A DNA stretch of 34,189 nt from Sphingomonadales bacterium 63-6 (GTDB taxonomy: Bacteria > Pseudomonadota > Alphaproteobacteria > Sphingomonadales > Sphingomonadaceae): positions 19,245-53,433 of the forward strand of contig MKUB01000200.1 in the NCBI GenBank assembly GCA_001898545.1, written 5' to 3'. Position 1 is the stretch's first letter. The number at the start of each line of letters is the position of its first letter. The notes beneath the pieces were generated by a model that worked only from the letters and a program-made list of their open reading frames with translations, did not search any database and was not told the origin of the DNA. This document shows, in pieces, positions 15,829-24,733 of the stretch. The translations under genes were made by a program, and so were the position numbers.

Positions 15829-17790
15829 TCACTTGCCCTTCCGCGGCAATGCAAAAACCATCAACGATTCATTGTTGAGCGGTTTCCCGTCCGGCCCGCG
15901 CGCCGCAGCGGCGCCCATACGGGCACCTGCAGCCACCACCGCGACATATTGCCGACCATCCTTGCCCTGATAAGTAATCGGCACCGTCAACGGGGCATAT
16001 TGCAGTTCATGCTCCCACAGAATGGCTCCGGTTTTTGCATCGAAGGCCCTGAGGCGCCGGTCCGATGTGGCACCGATGAAGACAAGCCCGCCGGCCGTGG
16101 CGATTGGCCCGCCGAGCGTGTTGTTGCTCCCGGTATCCTGCTTGCCCCCCGGCAGGCCTTCGGTAATGCCCAGCTTGCTGGCCCACAAAACGTCACCGCT
16201 ATTACCGTCCACCGCGATCAACCTGCCCCATGGTGGGCGGATGCAGGGCAGGTTCATGCGTTTACCATCCTTCGTCTCGAAACTGGCCGAGAAGCTGGAA
16301 TAGGCACCTGGCCCCACCAGACTGCCACGGTCGTAGATCTGGGTCGAAGCATTGGTGCCGTTCCCGTAATTACCCTTCGGATCGCGGTCCTCGATCCAGC
16401 CGATACTGCCGCTCTCACTGGTGTTGACGAATACCACGCCTCGCGTCGGGTCGGCGGCGCTGCCTCCCCAGTTGGAGCCGCCATTATGCGGAAGGTTGAT
16501 CGATGCGCGCGGGGGATCCCCCTCCTTATGCAGGAAGAAGGGCGTGAAGGGCCCGCTATTGAAGAATGTGCCGCCATAGCTGTCCAGCAGCGCCTTGCAG
16601 GCCGCCACATGTTCCGGCGTGGTATCCTCGAGCGTAACGATATCCGACGGGTCCCAGCGCATGCGGGAAAGCGGTTCGGGCTTCACCGGGATAGGCTGGG
16701 TCTTGGAATACCATTCCCCCGGCACATCGGCCGCCGCCACGAGTTGTTCGTTGACGCCGTGGATCGGCTCCCCGGTCTCGCGGTTGAGGATGTACATCAG
16801 GCCCGGCTTGCCGGTTTCCGCCAGCGCGGGGATGGTCTTGCCATCCACCGTCACGTCGAACAGCACCGGCGGGGCGGGCAGGTCCCAATCCCACAGATCG
16901 TGGTGGATGGTCTGGAAGTGCCATTTATACTTGCCGGTCTGTGCATCGACCGCGACAATGGAGTTTCCGAACAGATTGTTGCCCGGCCTGTCTCCCCCGT
17001 AATAATTGGGCGATGGGCTGCCGATGGTCATGTAGATCGTATCGGTCTTGGGATCGGCGGTGGTGTACCATACCCACATATTCGTGCCGGAGCGATCCTT
17101 CCAACCATCGTCCAGCCATGTTTCGTGGCCCACTTCACCCGGCTGGGGAACTGTGTTGAACTCCCACAGCTTCTTACCGGTCCGCGCATCGAAGGCGCGG
17201 CTTTTGCCACTAGGCCCGCGTGGCATTTCGGCAGTGTTTGCCCCGACCACGAGGACATTCTTGTAGACTGAAGGCGGATAGGAATAGGGTGAGCCTTCAA
17301 TCGCGGCACTGCCCCCCTTGCCGAAAGCCGTATCCAGCTTGCCCGTCGCCGCATCCAGCGCGACAATCGCATTGCCGACCGAATAGAAGATGCGCGGCTT
17401 CAGCTTGCCCTCGCCCGGCCAATAGGACACGCCGCGCCGAACCATGCCTTGCACCGGATGACGCCAGATTTCCTTGCCACTGTCAGCCTCCAGCGCGACC
17501 ACGGCATTGCCCAGCGGCAAATACATCACATTGCGGATCACGATGGGCACCGTCCCGCCCAGTAACCCTGCTCCCCCTTCCGGACGCAGGCGGAAGCTCC
17601 AAGCCTGTGCCAGTTGTTTCACATTGGCCGTGTTGATCTGGTCCAGCGGGGAATAGCGCGTGCCACCCAGATCGCGTGCGTAACGGGGCCAATCGGCCGC
17701 CGCCGGAGGCGTTTCGTCCTGCGCCTGAACAGCGGAAAAAATGGGCAGTAGAGCAATGCCGCTCAGGACCAGCGCCTTGGAAATTCGCAT
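15829..17790 (-). CDS. PQQ-dependent dehydrogenase (quinoprotein, periplasmic)
   Basis: This eight-bladed quinoprotein dehydrogenase probably oxidises a sugar or alcohol in the periplasm with PQQ. I start at ATG 17790 (MRISKALVLSGIALLPIFSA, 653 aa), where a clear Sec signal peptide begins and is cleaved after VQA; the track's 40 extra residues are not family-like. Motifs are DLGGTRYSPLDQINTANVKQ (blade 1), GVSYWPGEGKLKPRI, TIHHDLWDWDLPAPPVLFDV, NGGSNWGGSAADPTRG and CIRPPWGRLIAVD, the last typical of the glucose/quinate dehydrogenase branch. Unlike membrane glucose dehydrogenase it lacks the N-terminal five-helix domain, and there is no CxxCH haem motif or vicinal Cys-Cys. An external electron acceptor is therefore needed and none is encoded nearby. 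It follows a TonB receptor after a strong terminator. Confidence 0.88.
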   Translation of the reverse strand: MRISKALVLSGIALLPIFSAVQAQDETPPAAADWPRYARDLGGTRYSPLDQINTANVKQLAQAWSFRLRPEGGAGLLGGTVPIVIRNVMYLPLGNAVVALEADSGKEIWRHPVQGMVRRGVSYWPGEGKLKPRIFYSVGNAIVALDAATGKLDTAFGKGGSAAIEGSPYSYPPSVYKNVLVVGANTAEMPRGPSGKSRAFDARTGKKLWEFNTVPQPGEVGHETWLDDGWKDRSGTNMWVWYTTADPKTDTIYMTIGSPSPNYYGGDRPGNNLFGNSIVAVDAQTGKYKWHFQTIHHDLWDWDLPAPPVLFDVTVDGKTIPALAETGKPGLMYILNRETGEPIHGVNEQLVAAADVPGEWYSKTQPIPVKPEPLSRMRWDPSDIVTLEDTTPEHVAACKALLDSYGGTFFNSGPFTPFFLHKEGDPPRASINLPHNGGSNWGGSAADPTRGVVFVNTSESGSIGWIEDRDPKGNYGNGTNASTQIYDRGSLVGPGAYSSFSASFETKDGKRMNLPCIRPPWGRLIAVDGNSGDVLWASKLGITEGLPGGKQDTGSNNTLGGPIATAGGLVFIGATSDRRLRAFDAKTGAILWEHELQYAPLTVPITYQGKDGRQYVAVVAAGARMGAAAARGPDGKPLNNESLMVFALPRKGK

Positions 17791-17809
17791 AATGGCAAAC
17801 CCTTTTCTG

Positions 17810-17843
17810 TTCCGGGTGAGCCTCGCAGGCTGTTCTTCCGGAA
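17810..17843. promoter_or_regulatory. nested dyads upstream of PQQ dehydrogenase
   Basis: AGCCT-cgc-AGGCT (17819-17831) lies inside TTCCGG...CCGGAA, in the gap between the TonB receptor terminator and the dehydrogenase start. This could be an operator for an independent promoter of the dehydrogenase gene. The support is symmetry only. Confidence 0.3.
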
Positions 17844-17877
17844 AAAGGCGGGCGGGGAGTGAGTGCCCCCGCCCGCC
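17842..17877 (-). terminator. intrinsic terminator of the TonB receptor gene
   Basis: On the minus strand an 11-bp perfect GC stem (GGCGGGCGGGG / CCCCGCCCGCC, 9-nt loop) is followed directly by TTTTT. It lies 43 nt after the receptor stop and about 55 nt before the PQQ dehydrogenase start. It is a textbook Rho-independent terminator. Confidence 0.88.
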
Positions 17878-17919
17878 ATCAATGGCGTGCTTCATCCTGG
17901 GAAAAAGCACGGTGGGAGT

Positions 17920-20900
17920 TCAGAAGGACACATTGGCCCCAATAAAGAAGCGACGTCCCAGCACATCGTAATTGCCCGCGTCATAGCGGCCACCCGGCAG
18001 GCGCCCCTGAGCAGGGTCGGCCGAGGTATCGACACCCATCAGCGGGGGCGCGCGGTCGAACAGATTGTCGATGCCGAAGCGGACAGTTGCGGCCTTGTTA
18101 ATCTGATAGGAGCCGGAAAGGCTGAAGAGATCATAGGCCGGGGCCCCGGTAATCGGCGTGCCGCCCTGACGAGTAACCGCAGTGACATGGGCGATGGCGG
18201 GCTTGTGCTGCCATTGCAGGCTGACGGTTGCCGGACCGACCGAGTAGTTGAACCGGGTGAACAGCTTCCAGCGATAGGAGCCTGCCTGAGTACCAACTTC
18301 GCCGCCGCCCGTGGTGCCTGCATAGTCGATCAACGGCACCGCGACTTCGTCCGCAGTCGTCGCGAACTTGTCGAGATAAGTGAACTGCACATTAGTGGAG
18401 AAGCGGCCCGGAAGGCCTATACCGGCATCCTTGAAGCGGAGCCCCCAATCAAGCTGCACGTCCACGCCGGCCGTTTCCACGCGCCCCGCATTGCCGTAAT
18501 TCACCAGGACGTTGACGACTTCGCCCGTCTGGGAATCCCGTACGATGCGCGAACAGGCATCGTTGACGCTGTAATCCGGGTTGAAGACCGGGGTGAAGCA
18601 CTTGCGGAAGACGGCGTTGATATTCTCCTGCGAGATACCGCCGGAAAGGGTCACATTGTAATAGTCGATTGCCAGCCTCAGGCTGCGCAGCCATTCGCTT
18701 TCGAAAGGCGAGCTGATGACCGCGCCGATCGTATAGGTCGTGGCATCCTCTTCCTTCAGTGCCAGAGCGCCTGCGGAAACCGCGCGGAAGAAGTCCGCCG
18801 TATTCGTGGGATATAGCCGGTCGGCTTCATAGAATTGCGTGGCGGCATTCGCCCCCATGATGTTCCGGCACAGGGCCTCTACCTTGGCCGCATTGGGGTT
18901 GCCCACCGTATCGCCGGAATCCGGATTGAGATTGCTGTCCGCCCCAATCGGATTGGCGGAATAATTGCCGAAGAAGACGGGATTGGTGATGTTCCCACGC
19001 GAACAGGGATCGCCATCGGTGACCTGTGTCTGGGTCTGAGTACGGGCAGTGAACAATTCGCCCAGATTGGGGGCACGACTGGCCTTCTGATAGCCGCCAC
19101 GGAAGCGCAGCCATTCGAACGGCGCATATTCGCCGTTGATCTTGTACGTGCCGACAGTGCCGACCGAACGATAATCGGACAGGCGATAGCCAAGTTCCAG
19201 CGTCAGGGCCTTGGCGAATGGCAGGTCGGCCAATACCGGGACCAGCAGTTCGCCATAGATTTCCTTCACCGAGGTAGTTCCAGCCGTACTCGCCTGCGGG
19301 AAGCCGCCATTCACGGTTTCATAGAAGGCGGAGCCGTCCATCATCGCGGAATCGGCGTGGAATTTCATCTTGTTCACCCGATATTCCGCGCCCAACGCAA
19401 AACGCAGCTGGCCATAGGGAAGATCGAACAGGCCACCTTGCAGGTTGGCCTGCACATTCTCCTGAGTGAGCCGGTTTTCAAGCTGCGCGTCCACCGCCAC
19501 GGCCAAGCCGCAATCCTCGGTATAGCTGGACGAAGAGATGAAGGGGCTCAGGCCGCTCTTGCAGCTGGCATTTGCACCATTGCGATTGACGGCAATCGGC
19601 GTCCCATTCCCGGTGAAGGTGGAATTGTAGCCATAGTTCGGCGCATTGAGGACGGCCGCCAGCCGCTCCACCGAAAGATAGCCGTAAAGCTCCGTGCGCG
19701 CGGTGGTTTCACCGTGGGAGGCAAAGACTTCCCAGGTCCAGTCCGTGCCGGGCACCTTCCCTTCCAGCCCAAGCAGCATCTGATAGGTCTGGTTGTGGTT
19801 CACGGTGGTGCGGCGCGCAATGTCGCCGGGGATCAGATTGACATAGAAAGGCTGGGTCGCGGCTGCGCCGGTCCGGCTGTTGAGCAGCAGGGCCAGTTCA
19901 TCGGGGACCGGGAACACCTGGCTGTTGGTACAGCCGCCTACGACAGGGCAGTCCAAACCGAACTTGCCGGTTCCCAAGCCCGCCGGGGAGCTTACACCCT
20001 GCGCCAGGAAATCCAGATTGGTGTAGGTGACGCCGCCGATCGTGGCACCCAAAGAAGATGGCGTCCCCAGCACCGAATTGCCGGTGTAGATATTATTGTC
20101 ATGCGGGATCGCCGTACCGAGAGAACCAAGGGCCACCGTATTGAGTGAGAGCGACACGGTCTCCGTCGAAGCATAAGACGCCTGCCCGAAAGCAGTGATA
20201 TTGTCCGAAATGTCATAATGGCCGCTAGCGAAGAACGAATATCGCGTCTGCGGCGATGAGAGCAGCAGATCGTCGATATTGTCAGCCAGCACGCCGGTGC
20301 TCAGCAGCTTGCGGTTCAACCCATCCACCGCTCCGGACGAAGCCGGATCATAGCCATAGAATAGCGGCGTATAGACGCCGCCCGGCGAGGTCGAACCGTT
20401 CAGGAAGAATGAATTGTTGCCATTCAGATAGAAGGAGGAGGTGTTCGGGACAGAGATGCTTCCCGGAACACCCTTGCCGTGGAACAGTGCGTTGACGGCT
20501 TCCGCCGTCGGCCGGCCCGACGCCGGGAAGGAGATATAATTCTGCTCCAGGAAATACTCGGTGCCGGCCACGTCGGGGTTGCGCGCCAGTTCGACGTTCC
20601 AAGGGCGATCCATGGTGCGAACCGATTCACGGTCGTAATATTCCATGCCCAGCATGACGTTGCCGCGCCCGCCATCGAGATTGGCACCCATCAGGGCTGC
20701 CACGCGATATTGCGCCCCGTCGCCCCGCTCGGTCAGCGAATATTGGCCATCCAGACTGATGCCCGTGAAATTCTTCTTGAGGATGAAATTGACCACACCG
20801 CCCACGGCATCTGCGCCATAGGTGGAGGAGGCGCCCCCGGAAATCACCTCGACCCGCTCCACTGCAGCGGACGGGATCGTGTTGAGATCGACGACGCCTG

Positions 20901-21318
20901 AGCCGTTAATCGGCGTGGGGCGCCGACCGTCGATGAGAACGAGGTTCCGGTTCGAGCCGAGCTGGCGCAGGCTGACCGTCGCCACACCGATAGTGACATT
21001 GGCATTGGCCTGCAGCCCCTGCGTGTCGAACTGGGTCAGCGCAGGCGCGAATTGCGGCAGCTTGTTGAGATTGGCTTCGATATTGATCGCGCTGCTCTCT
21101 TCCAGCAGCTCCGCCCCGACAGTCACGGTCGGGCTCGTCGCGATGAAATCCTTGCGGATGATACGCGATCCGGTGACGATGATCGGCTCAGCCTCTTCCT
21201 TTTCCTGAGCGGCAGGAGCTTCCTGCGCATAGGCGGGCACGGCGGCCATGCAGGTGGAAATGCCGATAGCGGTGCAAAGTGCAGTTGCGCGAAACTGCTT
21301 GAGATAGATTCCCTTCAT
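17920..21318 (-). CDS. TonB-dependent receptor (large, 1132 aa)
   Basis: This outer-membrane active transporter starts at ATG 21318 (MKGIYLKQFRATALCTAIGI), where a signal peptide ending VPAYAQ begins; the track start is 54 codons too early. A candidate TonB box is EPIIVTGSRI. The plug shows LGSNRNLVLIDGRRPTPING, VDLNTIPSAAVERVEVISGG and ASSTYGADAVGGVVNFILKK, which is the sphingomonad/Caulobacter subgroup with the DLNTIP...YGADAVGGVVNF signature. The barrel fills the rest and ends in RRFFIGANVSF, with the C-terminal phenylalanine used for outer-membrane insertion. It is longer than siderophore receptors (about 700-800 aa), because of large extracellular loops with cysteines. A divergent sensor kinase gene and the downstream PQQ dehydrogenase suggest import of, or signalling by, an organic substrate such as a carbohydrate or alcohol derivative, not iron. 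Confidence 0.93.
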   Translation of the reverse strand: MKGIYLKQFRATALCTAIGISTCMAAVPAYAQEAPAAQEKEEAEPIIVTGSRIIRKDFIATSPTVTVGAELLEESSAINIEANLNKLPQFAPALTQFDTQGLQANANVTIGVATVSLRQLGSNRNLVLIDGRRPTPINGSGVVDLNTIPSAAVERVEVISGGASSTYGADAVGGVVNFILKKNFTGISLDGQYSLTERGDGAQYRVAALMGANLDGGRGNVMLGMEYYDRESVRTMDRPWNVELARNPDVAGTEYFLEQNYISFPASGRPTAEAVNALFHGKGVPGSISVPNTSSFYLNGNNSFFLNGSTSPGGVYTPLFYGYDPASSGAVDGLNRKLLSTGVLADNIDDLLLSSPQTRYSFFASGHYDISDNITAFGQASYASTETVSLSLNTVALGSLGTAIPHDNNIYTGNSVLGTPSSLGATIGGVTYTNLDFLAQGVSSPAGLGTGKFGLDCPVVGGCTNSQVFPVPDELALLLNSRTGAAATQPFYVNLIPGDIARRTTVNHNQTYQMLLGLEGKVPGTDWTWEVFASHGETTARTELYGYLSVERLAAVLNAPNYGYNSTFTGNGTPIAVNRNGANASCKSGLSPFISSSSYTEDCGLAVAVDAQLENRLTQENVQANLQGGLFDLPYGQLRFALGAEYRVNKMKFHADSAMMDGSAFYETVNGGFPQASTAGTTSVKEIYGELLVPVLADLPFAKALTLELGYRLSDYRSVGTVGTYKINGEYAPFEWLRFRGGYQKASRAPNLGELFTARTQTQTQVTDGDPCSRGNITNPVFFGNYSANPIGADSNLNPDSGDTVGNPNAAKVEALCRNIMGANAATQFYEADRLYPTNTADFFRAVSAGALALKEEDATTYTIGAVISSPFESEWLRSLRLAIDYYNVTLSGGISQENINAVFRKCFTPVFNPDYSVNDACSRIVRDSQTGEVVNVLVNYGNAGRVETAGVDVQLDWGLRFKDAGIGLPGRFSTNVQFTYLDKFATTADEVAVPLIDYAGTTGGGEVGTQAGSYRWKLFTRFNYSVGPATVSLQWQHKPAIAHVTAVTRQGGTPITGAPAYDLFSLSGSYQINKAATVRFGIDNLFDRAPPLMGVDTSADPAQGRLPGGRYDAGNYDVLGRRFFIGANVSF

Positions 21319-21616
21319 GAGACCAAGTCCCCTCCTCATCCCCTGGCATTCTTGCCGGCCCGTTCGATGCGAGCGCAGGCTTCGATGCCCATGAGCCCGC
21401 CCGAACAGCCGGCTCGCCCGGTATGGGTAAGGAGGAAGCAAGGAGTCCGGCAGACCCGATCCGGCGGCCCGCCACCACACAAATGGGTGTTGCCGCCAGC
21501 CCCGCCCGGTTGGAATTCAAACCGCCAGCGCTTGCGCTGCCATTCCTCCGTCCGGCAGGACGGAAAACCGACTTCCCCCAAATGTCTGAGAGGGTGGCGG
21601 AAAGGGAAGCGACAGG
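21319..21616. other. divergent promoter region, TonB receptor / sensor kinase
   Basis: This 298-nt gap has no gene that I can support. It must hold both promoters. Two dyads lie near the kinase side: CAGCGC-tt-GCGCTG (21526-21539) and TCCGTCC-ggca-GGACGGA (21547-21564), both with perfect arms. They are candidates for binding by the NarL-type response regulator, or for a leader hairpin. The receptor's ribosome binding site (GAGGAGGGG) is about ten bases before its ATG. I found no convincing -35/-10 pair by eye. Confidence 0.5.
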
Positions 21617-24600
21617 ATGAGGACGATTGTGGGCAGGCAAGGCGGGAGAATGCAGAAAAGCGGCCTCGAAACCCTGCGGCGAATGGCTCGTCTGTTCCTC
21701 GCAATCATCCTGCCCGTCGCCCTGACGCACACCGCATCGGCCGCGCAACGCGATCTGGGCTTCGGGCATTTCGTCCATACGGAACTGGAGGCAAAAAACG
21801 GGCTGCCCGCGCAGGCAAACTCGATTGTCCAGACACCCGATGGCTATTTGTGGTTCGGAACGCCGGATGGGCTGTTCCGATATAACGGTCAGACTTTTGA
21901 GCGCATTCCGGTGCTGCGCCACGGCGCCTTCACAGATGCTGCGATCATTGAAGCCATCGTTACGCGGCGGGGGGAGATGTGGCTCGGTGCGGGGCAGAAT
22001 GCCGGCGTTCTGGTGCTGCGGAACGGAAGGCTGCAACAGACCGGAATGACTACCCCGCCTCCACAGATCACGCATTTGGTGGAAGGGAAAGACGGTTCCA
22101 TCTGGGCAGCTTCCAGCGGAAGAAAGGACCGCCTGTTTCGCCATATGGCCGGCAAGTGGCAGCGAATGGACCTGCCGCTCGCCCTTCCCGCCGGGGCTAT
22201 CGCCGATATGGAAGTGGATCGGCGCGGCACCATCTGGATATTGCTGGCAAGCGCTTCCGGCGGCCAGCTTGCCTTTCTGAGACAGGGCAGTGCCCGCTTC
22301 GAGACAGCTGCAGACCGTGTCGGACTTGGCCGTATGACACTGGACCCGAATGGCGGCCTTTGGGTATCGGACAATTTCGGCACGCGCATGGTGCGAGACT
22401 CCAGCGGCGCCCGCCCACTTGCGCAGATCGCTTATCCGCCCGTGGCAAATATCGGCTTTCCAAAAATCAAGTTCGACAGTCGGGGCAATATCTGGGGGAG
22501 TTCCCTCTCCGGCGGGATATTCCTCATTTCTGGCGCGGGTAAGGCTGAAAACTCAGGGAAGAAACCGCTGGCCCTCAGCTATGACGATCGCATCGGCACG
22601 CTGCCTACGCTCGATGTGTTCCCGGATCGTGAGGGCAATGTCTGGATATCGAGCAGCGAGTCCCTGCATCGTTTTCACCCGGCCAACGCCGTGCCTGTTT
22701 CCTCGATCCAGAGTCACCCCAGATCCCCGCAAAGGCTGGCGGTAGCCACAGATGGCAGCATCTATCTCTTCAGCCTGGGCAGCCTTTACCGCATCGAACC
22801 GAATGCGGAGCCGGCACTGGTCGTTTCAAATCTCGATGCGAATGCGGTGATCTGCACGGCCAGATCCGGCGGGGTCTGGTATATCGACAGGCGCAAGGCG
22901 ATGCTGTTCGATGGCGGGCAGCGCCATGCCCTGCCGGCCGCCCTGCCTGCCAGCGAACCTCCGGTCCTGTGCGAAGAGGATGGTTTCGGACGCCTTTGGT
23001 CCCTGTCCAGAAACGCCGTAAGCTGGTTTCGGGAAGGAAGCTGGCACTATGGCTTTCCCGGTTTCGATGAAGCCGACATATGGGATGTGGCAACGGAAGC
23101 ATCCGGCGCCCTGATCGTCAGCCTCGGGACGAACCGGCTCATCAGGATCGACGAGACGGTGGCCACCCCCGTGAGGACGGGATGGGACGGCAGCATTTCC
23201 TCCATGCACAACACCCCGCTGGGTCTGCTGGTGAGCCATTCCAACGGATTGTGGCGTAGCGGCACCTCCGGCCAGCGCAGCGGGGCTTCCATAACCACAC
23301 GTGCCCTCGCGAAAGCGCGGGATTTTGACGTGGACCACAAGTATCTCTGGGTATTCGGCCTGTCAGGCGTGAAGCAATTTCCCCTGGCAAGGCTGAACCA
23401 GACATGGGACACCGAACGGCGTCCCACCGCCAGCATGACCTTCGACTGGGCCGAGGGCCTCCCGGTCGGCAAGCAGGACATCGGCTTTCGCGGCCGCCAA
23501 ATCGCTGCCGGAAGCGACGGGCGGATATGGGTTCTGACCAGAAGCGGGCCTTACCTCATCGACACGAGGAACGTCATTCGCAACACGATCCCGCCCCCGC
23601 TGGCCATAGAGGCTGTTTGGGGCGACGGGCATCCCGCCAGCGAAAAGGAAGGCAGGCAGTATCTCAGCAGCGGAACCCGTTCCGTCAGAATTTCCTACGG
23701 CGCGCTCAGCTATTCCATGCCGGAGCGTGTCCGCTTCAAATACCGCCTGATCGGCGCCAATGACGAGTGGACCTATGCAGGCAATCGCCATGAAGTGACA
23801 TTCGATAATCTCGGCCCGGGAGATTATCGTTTCGAAGTGATGGGCGCGAATGAGGACGGCGTATGGAACACCGAGCCCGCCTCCATCGAATTCACGATTG
23901 CGCCAACCTTTCTGCAGTCACCGATTGTGAAATTCGTGGCGGCGCTGTTGCTGCTCACCGCCATCGCGCTGGCCTATCACTGGCGAACATATATCCTCAC
24001 CACACGCGTGCGGAACGCCATGTCGGTCCGCTCGGCGGAGAGGGAGCGCATTGCCCGCGAACTCCACGATACACTGCTGCAATCTGTGCAGGGGCTGATC
24101 CTGCGGTTCCAACTGCTGGTGGATCATCTGCCGAAGGAACACCCTTCGCGCGCCGAACTTGCCACCACGCTGGACCAGGCGGATGAAGTCCTGTCCGAAG
24201 GGCGCAAACGGGTGCTCGATCTGCGCTCACGCCAGCCCCGGACCAGCCTTGAGGAAGTGATCGAGGCAGTTGTAGAGCGTCAGCTTCCAACGGACCGCTT
24301 TCAGACACACATCCGCACGAGCGGAGTTATCAGGCCTATTGAAACACCGGTTTTCAATAGTCTGATCGATGTAGCCAATGAATGCCTGTTCAATATCCTG
24401 CGCCATGCAAAGGCGGATCGAGTGCAGATCGATCTGCGCTATGGCCCGTCGTATCTGGAGATGGAAATCGCTGATAACGGCGTCGGATTTAGCCCTAAGG
24501 CAATCGCGGATGCGGCTGCGGCTGGACATTTCGGTATTCTGGGTATGCGGGAGCGGATTGAGGCGCTGGGAGGCACGTTGCAGATCAATTCGGAACCCGC

Positions 24601-24733
24601 AAAAGGGGTTCGGATCACCGTTCGATTTTCGTCAACCGTTGCATACCTAAGTAAAAATGGTCAAACTCCCAAAAAAACAGGGAGAGGGTGGCCATGGTTT
24701 ACCCGGAAAGTCCGCGAACAGGCGGACCCATAA
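21617..24733 (+). CDS. sensor histidine kinase with periplasmic beta-propeller (two-component regulator propeller, Y_Y_Y)
   Basis: This 1038-aa membrane sensor kinase has a signal peptide covering about residues 1-43 (RLFLAIILPVALTHTASAAQ). The periplasmic part contains repeated propeller blades (GLPAQANSIVQTPDGYLWFGTPDGLFRYNG; DREGNVWISSSESLHRF), as in Reg_prop sensors, to about residue 690. A Y_Y_Y domain follows (RVRFKYRLIGANDEWTYAG; GDYRFEVMGANEDGVWN). One transmembrane helix lies at about 771-792. The HisKA_3 motif RERIARELHDTLLQSVQG places the phosphoacceptor at His817. The ATPase has the N-box (VANECLFNILRHAKADRV), G1 (DNGVGF, about 953) and G2 (GHFGILGMRERIEALGG). There is no receiver domain; the regulator gene overlaps its 3' end by 40 nt. 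Sensors of this build often detect carbohydrates or their breakdown products. The divergent TonB receptor is the likely target. Confidence 0.93.
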   Translation: MRTIVGRQGGRMQKSGLETLRRMARLFLAIILPVALTHTASAAQRDLGFGHFVHTELEAKNGLPAQANSIVQTPDGYLWFGTPDGLFRYNGQTFERIPVLRHGAFTDAAIIEAIVTRRGEMWLGAGQNAGVLVLRNGRLQQTGMTTPPPQITHLVEGKDGSIWAASSGRKDRLFRHMAGKWQRMDLPLALPAGAIADMEVDRRGTIWILLASASGGQLAFLRQGSARFETAADRVGLGRMTLDPNGGLWVSDNFGTRMVRDSSGARPLAQIAYPPVANIGFPKIKFDSRGNIWGSSLSGGIFLISGAGKAENSGKKPLALSYDDRIGTLPTLDVFPDREGNVWISSSESLHRFHPANAVPVSSIQSHPRSPQRLAVATDGSIYLFSLGSLYRIEPNAEPALVVSNLDANAVICTARSGGVWYIDRRKAMLFDGGQRHALPAALPASEPPVLCEEDGFGRLWSLSRNAVSWFREGSWHYGFPGFDEADIWDVATEASGALIVSLGTNRLIRIDETVATPVRTGWDGSISSMHNTPLGLLVSHSNGLWRSGTSGQRSGASITTRALAKARDFDVDHKYLWVFGLSGVKQFPLARLNQTWDTERRPTASMTFDWAEGLPVGKQDIGFRGRQIAAGSDGRIWVLTRSGPYLIDTRNVIRNTIPPPLAIEAVWGDGHPASEKEGRQYLSSGTRSVRISYGALSYSMPERVRFKYRLIGANDEWTYAGNRHEVTFDNLGPGDYRFEVMGANEDGVWNTEPASIEFTIAPTFLQSPIVKFVAALLLLTAIALAYHWRTYILTTRVRNAMSVRSAERERIARELHDTLLQSVQGLILRFQLLVDHLPKEHPSRAELATTLDQADEVLSEGRKRVLDLRSRQPRTSLEEVIEAVVERQLPTDRFQTHIRTSGVIRPIETPVFNSLIDVANECLFNILRHAKADRVQIDLRYGPSYLEMEIADNGVGFSPKAIADAAAAGHFGILGMRERIEALGGTLQINSEPAKGVRITVRFSSTVAYLSKNGQTPKKTGRGWPWFTRKVREQADP
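24666..24684 (+). promoter_or_regulatory. hairpin covering the response-regulator ribosome binding site
   Basis: CTCCC-aaaaaaaca-GGGAG lies inside the 3' end of the kinase gene, and its right arm is part of the GGGAGAGG Shine-Dalgarno of the regulator. Ribosomes translating the kinase would melt it, which would couple the two genes. The loop contains a run of seven A. Confidence 0.4.

Noticed and set aside
15949-17271. 440-aa plus-strand ORF opposite the PQQ dehydrogenase
   Set aside because: Antisense shadow without domain features; the dehydrogenase motifs are intact on the other strand.
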